A stretch of DNA of 64,000 nt. Origin: Cutibacterium equinum. GTDB lineage: Bacteria; Actinomycetota; Actinomycetes; Propionibacteriales; Propionibacteriaceae. The DNA lies in NCBI RefSeq assembly GCF_028021195.1, contig NZ_CP115668.1, positions 1,302,001 through 1,366,000 of the forward strand, given 5' to 3'. The notes beneath the pieces are model-generated. The model had not been told where the DNA came from, searched no databases, and was given only the letters and a program-made list of their open reading frames with translations. A program made the translations under genes and the position numbers. This document shows positions 42,907 through 51,036 of this stretch, piece by piece. Position 1 is the stretch's first letter, and every line of letters starts with the position of its first letter.

Positions 42907-44067
42907 CTATCCTCGCAGCGTGTCAACCTTGTTGAGGATGCGTCGGCCCAGTCTCCTCATTGGCACCACAATCAGTCCCCGTCGCCTGCCGCGAGCACGA
43001 CAACCGCGCAAATTGTGGGCCAGCTCGGACGATCCCCGCGATTCGGCAAAATCGACGACCTCATTCCAGAACCGAAGATCGTGATCGGTCAACGCCGGAA
43101 GTGAAACCTTGGAGAAATCAGGTATGGACGGGAAGGTGCGAGTCGAGGTGATGCCACATGCACGCAAGGCCGCCTGTGTTCTCAAGCACTTCTCGCACCT
43201 TCCGCAGTTCTCGCCGCCGGCCTGCGCCTGCCAACACACTCGCAAATCTTCGAGCCACTCGGGGTTTTCTGCGAGGAGCGCAATCTTTTCAGAACGTGTG
43301 AAGTCTGCTCCGTCGTGGCGCACTTCCAGCAGTGCGCTGGAAAGGAGGTGGTCGAGTTCAGGCGCCGATCCCCAACCAACTTGGGGGTCAGCATAGGTGT
43401 AGGAGCTTCCTACCAGGCCGACGGTGGGACTGTCGCACAATGCCGTCATCACTGCGACGAGCCCCGTCATGTGGGCGACCTCCCAATCCTGACCTGGCAA
43501 GGACCGGAAGTTGGTCCTGACGCCGACGAGGTCGACCCCTCGCCGATCCGCCGTCGCCTTAACCGGAGCGTAGGCCTTGTCAAAGGCTTTCTGGTCGGAC
43601 AACGGCACGTCGAAACCGTGGACCAGAACCAAGCGTTGCAGCGGCGCCGACGCCTCACCCAAGCGCCGCTCATGGTGGCGCTTCAGCGTGAACGCGGCAT
43701 CCACACCTCCGGAGAAAGCGGCCATCCCAGGAGAATCGCCGGGGACTTCTCCTTCGACGACGACCTCCGGTACGAAGCGCACGCGCCGGTACGCATTGGG
43801 CCGGTATTGTGCCATCGCGCCACTCCATTCCTCCATACCAATCAGCAGTCGGCGGGAAACGGGGCCGTGCACGGCGACATCCCCGCCGACGCTCATGAAG
43901 AAGAGAGCGGACATCAGCACCCATGGGTCAGCACCCGATGCGGTCGAGAGGGGGCCGTCAGTCTCCACGAACAACTCAGCCTTCTGGCCGTCGGAGCGGG
44001 TAAGCAGGCAGCTCCTCCTGCCGCTCCCGGCTTCCCCATCACGAAGCTCGATCTGATTGGCGGCCAT
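42907..44067 (-). CDS. PP-loop ATPase-like protein with Cys zinc motif (QueC-like), function unknown
   Basis: The 386-residue protein has an ATP-pyrophosphatase P-loop, AAFSGGVDAAFTLKRH, near residue 115. A conserved LVLVHGFDVPLSD segment follows, then VGVRTNFRSLPGQDWEVAHMTGLVAV and a VGSSYTYADPQVGWGS patch. A cluster VCWQAQAGGENCGRCEKCLRT near 300 has the four cysteines expected of a zinc site, as in 7-cyano-7-deazaguanine synthase (QueC) and related amidating or thiolating enzymes. The N-terminal 100 residues are a separate mostly beta region. No queuosine genes are nearby; the context is surface polysaccharide, so a sugar or carrier modification is a reasonable inference. The ATG at 44067 follows GGGGAGGAAA. 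Confidence 0.6.
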   Translation of the reverse strand: MAANQIELRDGEAGSGRRSCLLTRSDGQKAELFVETDGPLSTASGADPWVLMSALFFMSVGGDVAVHGPVSRRLLIGMEEWSGAMAQYRPNAYRRVRFVPEVVVEGEVPGDSPGMAAFSGGVDAAFTLKRHHERRLGEASAPLQRLVLVHGFDVPLSDQKAFDKAYAPVKATADRRGVDLVGVRTNFRSLPGQDWEVAHMTGLVAVMTALCDSPTVGLVGSSYTYADPQVGWGSAPELDHLLSSALLEVRHDGADFTRSEKIALLAENPEWLEDLRVCWQAQAGGENCGRCEKCLRTQAALRACGITSTRTFPSIPDFSKVSLPALTDHDLRFWNEVVDFAESRGSSELAHNLRGCRARGRRRGLIVVPMRRLGRRILNKVDTLRG

Positions 44068-44284
44068 ATGGGTTTCCTCCCCATGCGATGTGACGTCAGG
44101 CACGGCGCTCAATCTACCGCACACAACGAATCTGGGCGCACATCACCATACCGCCGACCCCATACCCCGGGCATTACCCCATACAACGATCCTCACCGCG
44201 TCTCGCCATGCCGGGGCTGTGACGCGAGCAGATATCGAAGTCCTGTTTCGAGAGGCTTTCGACCATCGCCAACGCCGACTCAGA

Positions 44285-44620
44285 CTGATGCCTGCAAATA
44301 CCGGGGGAGGTTGATCAAGATGGTGACGTAGGTGTCGCCGCGATGAGTGTGACGAACATGCAGGCCATGTGCAGGTAGTTGGCCCCCGGTGCTTCCAACA
44401 CCCATTGCCATGCGTCTCGTCTCAATCGTCGCGAGTAGGAACGCGGTGAAGCAGCGCGGTTGAGGGCTTAGGGTCAGACATATCCGCTGCCGGGGTCTCA
44501 ACCGAGGGAACGTCCGTCAGGTCATGGACGCCACTGTCACACGGCAATCCGTGGCAACCGTAACGATGACACCCGCCGTCAGACTCGAACGGGCAACAGA
44601 CACTGTAGAGGGGCAACTAC
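44285..44620 (-). mobile_element. Third ISL3 transposase remnant
   Basis: Minus-strand frames contain a decayed zinc-finger region (CHRYGCHGLPCDSGVHDLTDVPS, compare CHRCGGHRSARDNVIRDLAHVPF in the copy at 37741), an RCFTAFLLATIE segment and VRHTHRGDTYVTILINL. The pieces are in two frames and lack both ends. Confidence 0.6.
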
Positions 44621-44892
44621 CACCATTCCAGGAACCTCGCCGCCTGCCCAAGTTCGGGCAAGCGCCGTCCCACATCATCACCCGCGAAAACCCTTCAATC
44701 CTCCACGATTACCACCGCGCAGACTGAACGCAGAAGCAGGAGAATTAGCCAGAACCAGGTCTCTCAAACCTCAACCATTCAAGAACTAACGACACGGCAA
44801 ACCAGTCTCTTGGCGGTTCGGAGCCAGACACCACCTCTAGAATATTTCCACCACAAACCTCTAAAAAATTCTTAATACGTACAATTCACGTT
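44621..44892. other. Intergenic sequence with nothing recognisable
   Basis: Between the ISL3 remnant and the intact glycosyltransferase I see AT-richer sequence, short meaningless frames and no clear hairpin or repeat. It lies 3' of the minus-strand glycosyltransferase. Confidence 0.5.
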
Positions 44893-45765
44893 TTAGCACC
44901 GCACTTTACGCTTCACTCTTCCAAGCCCGTCCAAAAGGGTAACTCGAAGGAGTATGACCAGATAGTTGAAAGCATTACGGCGATGTCGCGAAAACAGCGC
45001 AATGATATTGCGGATTGCACCACCGCCTTTAGAGTCATGCTCCGCAATTTTTTTCTCCGCGAATTTTTGGTACCCCACGGGATCCTGTATGGTCGTCTCC
45101 CCCTCCCAGTCAGCCAGCCCGGGGCGAACTACCATGACATCCATGCCTTGAAATGGCCCCTGACGCCTGCTGCTAGTATCTCCGAACCCGTAATCATCAG
45201 CAACCCAGCTGACGCCCCCCAGAGCTTGAACAGCTCTTGCGTAGCGGCGACAGGCTCCGCGAGTTATCAGATAGAGTCCCGTCCCCGCCACCTTGTCTGC
45301 AGGATGTCCGCACCGACGGCCGTGACCCACTGGATCGGAGATTAGAGACAGCGCATAGCACTTCATCGAACGGCGAGTCCCAATAATCGGCTCGGAGAGT
45401 ACCACCAAGTCTGCCCCCCTGCGCTCCATGACTCGAATAACCTTCCGCAGAACCTGGGCTATTTCCGGGATTGGCCGAGCGTCGTCCTCCGCGACAAGAA
45501 GTAGATCCTGAGAATCACCCGCTTCTTCCGCGAACTGGCTTATGACGGTAGCGTGGCTCATAGCACAGCCCATCTCCCCGGGCCGAGGTAAAGTCCCATA
45601 TCTGGCACGGAAGCCCGCCATGGAGAAGCCCTCAGGAACTGTGCCGTCCCGAGTATCCACTGCATCAAAGCGGTGAAATTGAAAGCCATCCCAATCCGCG
45701 GCGTTAAACCCATCAAAACGCTCTGATCCAATGAGCGATATCACTACAGCTCGCGTAACCTTCAC
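44893..45765 (-). CDS. Family-25 glycosyltransferase (LPS/EPS type)
   Basis: A 290-residue GT25-like enzyme for a surface glycan. The N-terminus TRAVVISLIGSERFDGF starts the Rossmann-like fold. FSMAGFRARYGTLPRPGEMGCAMSHATVI near residue 50 and the acidic LLLVAEDDARPI near 90 are the diagnostic blocks. GTGLYLITRGACRRYA and GGVSWVADDYGFG follow. The C-terminal 50 residues are basic and amphipathic, compatible with membrane association. Base composition is lower in GC than the core genes. The ATG at 45765 has no strong ribosome binding site. Donor and acceptor are unknown. Confidence 0.78.
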   Translation of the reverse strand: MKVTRAVVISLIGSERFDGFNAADWDGFQFHRFDAVDTRDGTVPEGFSMAGFRARYGTLPRPGEMGCAMSHATVISQFAEEAGDSQDLLLVAEDDARPIPEIAQVLRKVIRVMERRGADLVVLSEPIIGTRRSMKCYALSLISDPVGHGRRCGHPADKVAGTGLYLITRGACRRYARAVQALGGVSWVADDYGFGDTSSRRQGPFQGMDVMVVRPGLADWEGETTIQDPVGYQKFAEKKIAEHDSKGGGAIRNIIALFSRHRRNAFNYLVILLRVTLLDGLGRVKRKVRC

Positions 45766-45884
45766 GTGTTCACCACCATTTTCCTAAAAGTGATAGGCGA
45801 TTTGAAGCGTGAGAATCTTCAGAACAGATCGTAGCAGCAAAACCGGTGACGACGCTCCCACATCTTCCCAGCACGCATCAGTAT

Positions 45885-45930
45885 CTCGAACGAGCAGGGG
45901 CCGTGCCTCATAGATTGTCGTCGGGAAACC
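45885..45930. repeat. Solo copy of the IS end found at 36482 and 41165
   Basis: GGGGCCGTGCCTCA with flanking bases, followed by a CGGGAAACCCGCGG stretch, resembles the first part of the left ends at 36490-36540 and 41180-41230. No transposase codons follow. It marks the right side of the accessory block just before the conserved CPBP gene. Confidence 0.45.
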
Positions 45931-46006
45931 CGCGGCCATGGCGCGCGAAAGATCAGGCCACGCACAGTCGAGCTTCCCCGCAACCCCATACTCAGCGTGC
46001 GATGCC

Positions 46007-46954
46007 CTAGCGTGCGGGTGTCCGCCGAGCAACCCTCATGAGGTTGCCGATCCACCACCCAGCCAGGGCGATCGCCAGGAACCCGCCGATGTCCCAGGCT
46101 GCATCGACCCACCCCATCGACGACAAGCCGCGAGCCTGCGCCACCCCTCCCAGGAAGACCGCATACCCAAAGGCAAAGAGGTTGTTGACGACGTGGGCGG
46201 CGACCCCGGCTTCCAGTCCACCTGTGACGATGACGAGCCATCCAGCAAGCAGTCCGAAGGCGAACCGGTCGGCAAACAGCCACGCATTCTGAGTGCCGTG
46301 CATCAGCGCGAAGATGAGGGCAGAGACGACGACCGAGAGCCACCGTCCCACCTTTTCCGGCAATGTCAAGGCCAGTGCCGAGATGACATTCATGAGATAC
46401 CCCCGGAAAAACATCTCCTCAGCCAGGGCCTGGAAGGGCGATGTGATGATGATCGCCAGCAGCCACACCCACCAATTTCTGGGAACGGTGTAGTGAGCGT
46501 TGGCTCCCCCACGAACGAGCAATTGGGTCAGATTGAGCACAACAACGGCGACCAGAGCCACCAGCACACCAAAACGCCAGCGAATGCCCGGTTGGACTGA
46601 TGCCACCCACCGCGGGGCGCGATGGTTGAGGTAGCGCGCCAACACCAGCACCACGGCGATGAGGCTTGCCAGGGCCAGGTGGGTGGCGATGAGACCTCCG
46701 ACGGTGTGATAGCCGGCCGCGCGCTGGTAGTAGGCGTGGAAACCCTCACCGTCGGTGTGCTCCACGAGGAAACCGATGCCCAGGAAGGCGTACAACAGTC
46801 CTGGGACGACAATCGCGTACCCCAGTAACAGTCCGATGAGACCTAGCAGGCCGGGCCCCGGGCCAGCCGACGAATCGACAAGGACCCGGGTGTAGTCCAC
46901 TCGCGGCTCAGGCTCGGTCACCGTCGAGCGGGCGGAGACGGCACGAGTCGCCAT
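46007..46954 (-). CDS. CPBP-family intramembrane metalloprotease
   Basis: The 315-residue membrane protein has about eight hydrophobic helices. The CAAX-protease/bacteriocin-processing signature is present: the paired Glu with Arg in ALAEEMFFRGYL near 192, the His in ALMHGTQN near 230 and HVVNNLFAF near 268. The role in bacteria is often unknown; protein processing or self-immunity to peptides is known for some members. The ATG at 46954 overlaps the stop of the FAH-family gene by one base, so the two are likely cotranscribed. Confidence 0.85.
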   Translation of the reverse strand: MATRAVSARSTVTEPEPRVDYTRVLVDSSAGPGPGLLGLIGLLLGYAIVVPGLLYAFLGIGFLVEHTDGEGFHAYYQRAAGYHTVGGLIATHLALASLIAVVLVLARYLNHRAPRWVASVQPGIRWRFGVLVALVAVVVLNLTQLLVRGGANAHYTVPRNWWVWLLAIIITSPFQALAEEMFFRGYLMNVISALALTLPEKVGRWLSVVVSALIFALMHGTQNAWLFADRFAFGLLAGWLVIVTGGLEAGVAAHVVNNLFAFGYAVFLGGVAQARGLSSMGWVDAAWDIGGFLAIALAGWWIGNLMRVARRTPAR

Positions 46955-47754
46955 CAGGCCTCCACGACGGTGTTGGCCAGTGTTCCAATACCCTCGATCT
47001 CGACCTCGACGCGTTGGCCGGGTGCCATGGGTCCGACCCCAGCAGGAGTCCCAGTGAGGATGACATCGCCAGGCAGCAGGGTCATGAAGGACGACACATG
47101 GGAAATGAGCTCCGGAATGGTGTGCATCATCTGGTCAGTGTTGCCGTGCTGGACCTCCTCACCATCCAGACGCGTGACGATCTGGCGATGTGAAGCCTCA
47201 GCAACAGAGAAGTGGGTGACCATCCAAGGACCCAGTGGGCAGAAGGTGTCCGAGCCCTTCGCCCGCACCCAGTGTCCGTCAGAGTGTTGCAGGTCACGAG
47301 CGGTGACGTCGTTGGCCACAGTGAACCCAAAGATGACTTCCTGGGCCCTGTCCTGCGGGACGTCCTTGCAGATGCGGCCGATGACGATGGCCAGCTCGGC
47401 CTCGTAGTGCAGGTTCGAGGACGCGGCAGGTCTGACGATAGCCTCGTCAGGCCCGATGACCGAAGTGTTGGGCTTGAGGAACAGCAGTGGCCGGGACGGT
47501 ACCTCGTTACCCAGTTCGCTGGCATGGTCGGCGTAGTTGCGGCCGACCCCGATGATCTTGGACCGCGGGATCACCGGGGACAGCAGGCGGACGTCGGCGA
47601 GGTCATGACGGGCACCGGTGTACTGGACCGGAGCCGCCACGGGGTCTCCCGTGATGACGGCAATGGTGTCGGGATGATCTCCCTGATCGGCGGCAAGTTC
47701 GACGATCCCGAAAGCGGGGTCGCCGCCAGCTGTGACAAACCGGGCAATACGCAT
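46954..47754 (-). CDS. Fumarylacetoacetate hydrolase family protein
   Basis: A 266-residue FAH-family enzyme that probably cleaves or decarboxylates a 2-oxo-dicarboxylate-type compound. The metal-binding acids appear in YEAELAIVIGR near 140. Earlier come IIGVGRNYADHASELG near 65 and FLKPNTSVIGPDEAI; later VANDVTARDLQ, GDVILTGTPAGVGPM near 235 and the ending typical of the family. The true substrate cannot be told. In mycobacteria and streptomycetes a homologue lies beside gltX; here a CPBP gene and the IS-rich block occupy that side. Confidence 0.88.
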   Translation of the reverse strand: MRIARFVTAGGDPAFGIVELAADQGDHPDTIAVITGDPVAAPVQYTGARHDLADVRLLSPVIPRSKIIGVGRNYADHASELGNEVPSRPLLFLKPNTSVIGPDEAIVRPAASSNLHYEAELAIVIGRICKDVPQDRAQEVIFGFTVANDVTARDLQHSDGHWVRAKGSDTFCPLGPWMVTHFSVAEASHRQIVTRLDGEEVQHGNTDQMMHTIPELISHVSSFMTLLPGDVILTGTPAGVGPMAPGQRVEVEIEGIGTLANTVVEA

Positions 47755-47835
47755 GGGTCAAGAGTAGTGGCGATACCCGACACAGCTGGCGCATCCACTC
47801 ACCACGAACGCGCCGGTACTGCCATACTTTCGGCC

Positions 47836-49119
47836 ATGACCACCACGTACTCCGCCGTTGACCTCATCCGTGCCAAGCGCGAGGGTCAAACCCTCACCTC
47901 CGATCAGATCCGTTGGCTCATTCGCGCCTACACCGATGGCGTCGTCACTGACGAGCAAATGTCCGCCATGGCCATGGCCGTGTTCTTCCAGGGCCTGAAC
48001 GACGAGGAGCTGTCGACCTGGACGACAGCCATGATCGAATCCGGCGAGCGGATGAGTTTCACAGGGCTGTCGCGTCCCACCGTCGACAAACATTCCACCG
48101 GCGGGGTCGGCGACAAGATCACCTTGCCGTTGGCTCCCCTCGTCGCTGCCTGCGGCGCAGCGGTGCCCCAGTTGTCTGGGCGCGGCCTGGGCCACACCGG
48201 CGGCACCCTCGACAAGATGGAGGCCATTCCAGGATGGCGGGCCGACCTCACCCATGACGAGATGGTTGCCCAGCTCGACACCGTCGGAGCCGTCATCTGC
48301 GCCGCCGGGCCCGGACTTGCCCCCGCGGACAAGAAGCTCTACGCCCTGCGCGACGTCACCGGCACCGTCGAGTCGATCCCCCTCATTGCCTCCTCCATCA
48401 TGAGCAAGAAGATCGCCGAGGGCACAGACAGCCTCGTCCTGGACGTCAAGACCGGTTCGGGTGCATTCATGAAGACCGAGGAGGACGCCCGCGAGCTGGC
48501 CCGCCGCCTCGTCAGCCTGGGTGAGGCCGCCGGGGTGCGCACCACTGCCCTGCTGACCAGGATGGACGTCCCACTGGGGTATGCCTGCGGTAACGGCATC
48601 GAGGTCGCCGAGTCCCTCGAGGTGCTGGCGGGCGGTGGACCTACTGATGTTGTCGACCTCACCGTCGCCCTGGCCCGTCAGATGGTCACGGCCGCAGGTC
48701 TGGACGGCACCGACCCGGCTGACGTTCTGGCCAATGGCAAGGCCATGGATGTGTGGCGCGACATGGTTCGCGCCCAGGGCGGCGATCCCGACGCACCGTT
48801 GCCAGTGGCCCACCATTGCCAAGACGTCATCGCGACCAAGGCTGGCGTCGTCACCGAAGTTGACGCCATGGCCGTCGGCCTGGCCGCCTGGCGTCTGGGG
48901 GCAGGCCGAGCCCGCAAGGAAGATCCCGTGCAGGCCGCCGCCGGGGTCATGCTGCGCGTTCGTCCCGGGGATCGTGTCGTCGCTGGTCAACCACTGGCCA
49001 CCCTGCTCACTGACACCCCAGACGCCATCTCGCGTGCCGAGGAGGCCCTGGCCGACGCCTTCACCCTCGCAGAGTCCTTTCAGCCCCGCGACATCATCGT
49101 CGACACCATCACCGCCTGA
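47836..49119 (+). CDS. deoA: Thymidine phosphorylase
   Basis: It converts thymidine and phosphate to thymine and deoxyribose-1-phosphate. The 427-residue protein has the family signature SGRGLGHTGGTLDKMEAI near 115, the phosphate/nucleoside region KHSTGGVGDKITLPLAPLVAA near 85, and KIAEGTDSLVLDVKTGSGAFM near 195. The helical lid domain begins at the N-terminus (VDLIRAKREGQTL). The frame is open far upstream to 47212 across the neighbour; the ATG at 47836 matches the family start, although no strong ribosome binding site is seen. It is divergent from the FAH gene. Confidence 0.95.
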   Translation: MTTTYSAVDLIRAKREGQTLTSDQIRWLIRAYTDGVVTDEQMSAMAMAVFFQGLNDEELSTWTTAMIESGERMSFTGLSRPTVDKHSTGGVGDKITLPLAPLVAACGAAVPQLSGRGLGHTGGTLDKMEAIPGWRADLTHDEMVAQLDTVGAVICAAGPGLAPADKKLYALRDVTGTVESIPLIASSIMSKKIAEGTDSLVLDVKTGSGAFMKTEEDARELARRLVSLGEAAGVRTTALLTRMDVPLGYACGNGIEVAESLEVLAGGGPTDVVDLTVALARQMVTAAGLDGTDPADVLANGKAMDVWRDMVRAQGGDPDAPLPVAHHCQDVIATKAGVVTEVDAMAVGLAAWRLGAGRARKEDPVQAAAGVMLRVRPGDRVVAGQPLATLLTDTPDAISRAEEALADAFTLAESFQPRDIIVDTITA

Positions 49120-49123
49120 GGAG

Positions 49124-50215
49124 TCAGCAGACTCGCTTGAGCCAGCCGCGCGTGTCCTCGGCGCGTCCGAACTGAATGTCGAGCAGGCGGCGACGGATCT
49201 CCATCGTCGCCTTGCCGGTCGGCTCGGCAACCTGCACCTCGTTGTCACCGTCGAGGAAGGCCCCGATCGGGGTGACGACCGCTGCGGTACCGCAGGCAAA
49301 GACCTCCGGGAACTGTCCCGAGCGCACCCCGTCAAGCATCTCGTCGATGCCAAGCCTGCGCTCCACTGGCTCCAGCCCGAGATCTGGGGCCACCTCGAGG
49401 ATCGACTTGCGGGTGATGCCACGCAGGATGGTCCCAGTCAGTTCTGGGGTGATGAGCTGGCCGTCCTTGCTGATGGCCATGAAGTTCATGCCGCCCAGTT
49501 CCTCGATCCAGCGGTGCTCGACCGCATCGACGAACAGCACCTGGTCGCAGCCACGGGCGCGAGCCTCGATCTGGGAACGCAGCGACGCGGCGTAGTTGCC
49601 ACCGCACTTCGCCTCGCCAGTGCCACCGGGAGCGGTACGAGCCTGCTCGCGCTCGACGAGGATTCGCAGCGGCTTGATTCCCCCGACGAAGTAGGCGCCG
49701 ACCGGGGATCCGATGACACAGAACAGCACCGTCGACGCGGGGGCGAGACCGAGGAAGTCCTGATTGGCAATCATGAACGGACGCAGGTACAGGGACTTCT
49801 CACCGTCGGCCCCGGGCTCGGGAACCCAACGGGAGTCAACCTCGGACAGCCGCACACAAGCGTTGACGAAATCGTCAACCGGCAGGGTGGGCAGGGCGAG
49901 ACGCTGCGCCGACAGGGCAAAACGCTCAGCATTCTGGTCGGGACGGAAGAGCCACACGGACCCGTCGGCGTGACGGTAGGCCTTGAGGCCCTCGAAAATC
50001 TCCTGCGCGTAGTGAAGAACAGCGCTCCCCGGATTGAGGCCCAGACTGCGGTAATTGACGACGGCGTCGTCTCCCCAGCCCTTGTCGGCCTGCCAGGTGG
50101 CAACAGCCATGTGATCGATGAAGACCTCACCAAAACGGGGGTTGGCATGTTCCAGCGCGATCTCCTCGTCGCGGGACCACGTCAGATCGTCAGCAGAAGC
50201 AAAGCGCAAACTCAT
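49124..50215 (-). CDS. ilvE: Branched-chain amino acid aminotransferase
   Basis: This pyridoxal-phosphate enzyme interconverts leucine, isoleucine and valine with their 2-oxo acids. The 363 residues are the fold IV type. The PLP lysine is in AKCGGNYAASL near residue 200. HYAQEIFEGLKAYR lies near 70 and RFALSAQRLALP near 100. ELGGMNFMAI and ITPELTGTILRGITRKSIL follow near 250-275, and then EVFACGTAAVVTPIG. A GTG six bases upstream is an alternative start. It converges on deoA and is divergent from the methyltransferase gene. ilvC lies 1.9 kb away on the same strand. Confidence 0.95.
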   Translation of the reverse strand: MSLRFASADDLTWSRDEEIALEHANPRFGEVFIDHMAVATWQADKGWGDDAVVNYRSLGLNPGSAVLHYAQEIFEGLKAYRHADGSVWLFRPDQNAERFALSAQRLALPTLPVDDFVNACVRLSEVDSRWVPEPGADGEKSLYLRPFMIANQDFLGLAPASTVLFCVIGSPVGAYFVGGIKPLRILVEREQARTAPGGTGEAKCGGNYAASLRSQIEARARGCDQVLFVDAVEHRWIEELGGMNFMAISKDGQLITPELTGTILRGITRKSILEVAPDLGLEPVERRLGIDEMLDGVRSGQFPEVFACGTAAVVTPIGAFLDGDNEVQVAEPTGKATMEIRRRLLDIQFGRAEDTRGWLKRVC

Positions 50216-50336
50216 GGCCACACATTACACCGCAGGCCAGTCCACGCTCCGACTCACGACGTCACGTGATCGCCTCGCGGACCATTTCGGGGAGGGTTTC
50301 GACAATGACGAACGACATGATCTCCCTACTGGCACA

Positions 50337-50924
50337 ATGTGGGCCGTGCTACCCATTCCCGATATTCCTGAACCGGTGACGAAAGCCCTCCACAATGCGC
50401 TGGAGATGGGCTACTTCACCACCACCCGTAATGAGACCGGCCGTTTCATGGCCACCTTGGCGGCGGGGGTGCATGGTTCCATCGGGGAATGCGAAACGGG
50501 GTCTGGTGCCGGAGCCGCCTGGCTGCGCCTGGGTGCCCGCAAGCGCACCAAGGTCATCAGCTACGAGCCCGATCCGACCCTGTGTGCCCGCGCCCGCGAC
50601 GTCCTGGCTGATCTCGACATTGACATCATTGAGGGCACCTGGGACGACCTGCTGGAACGAGGACCTTTCGGCCTGCTCTCAGTACCGATTCGAGTGGCTC
50701 AGGTGCGCCCGGTCGACGAGATCCTCAAAGCGGTCGCTGTGGGCGGTCTGGTCGTCATCGACGACATGCGCCCCAGTCACGGATTTCCCCCGCGCGACAT
50801 CAACGGCACCGTCGACACGACCAGGCTCGCGTGGCTGACTCATCCGAAGGTCCATGCCACCGAGATTCAACTGGCCGCTGACATGGCGGCCATCGTCGCA
50901 TGCCGCCTGTCGCCGCGCGGCTGA
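50337..50924 (+). CDS. Class I SAM-dependent methyltransferase-like protein
   Basis: A 195-residue protein with a Rossmann-type layout: GSIGECETGSGAGAAWLRLG near residue 45 in the place of motif I, VISYEPDPTLCARARDVLAD as the acidic strand-2 segment, DIDIIEGTWDDLL as strand 3 and VGGLVVIDDMRP as a late strand. The arrangement resembles class I O-methyltransferases, but the motif I glycines are spaced unusually, so catalysis is not certain. The ATG at 50337 was chosen; a longer frame exists to 50118. It lies between ilvE and ilvC on the other strand. Confidence 0.65.
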   Translation: MWAVLPIPDIPEPVTKALHNALEMGYFTTTRNETGRFMATLAAGVHGSIGECETGSGAGAAWLRLGARKRTKVISYEPDPTLCARARDVLADLDIDIIEGTWDDLLERGPFGLLSVPIRVAQVRPVDEILKAVAVGGLVVIDDMRPSHGFPPRDINGTVDTTRLAWLTHPKVHATEIQLAADMAAIVACRLSPRG

Positions 50925-51036
50925 GACACCACTGGCCGATCCTGCCGCAGTCGCCACGGGGACCCGTGGACGCCCACAGCTGCCCAACCGTGGCGCAGCC
51001 ACAGATGCTCAACCGTGGCGCAGCTGCCCAGCGCCC

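Noticed and set aside
45784-46032. 82-codon minus-strand frame next to the CPBP gene
   Set aside because: No family pattern; part of it is the antisense reading of an IS end that recurs at 36.5 and 41.2 kb.
47758-49422. 554-residue frame opposite deoA
   Set aside because: The plus strand encodes a complete thymidine phosphorylase; this frame crosses two convergent genes.
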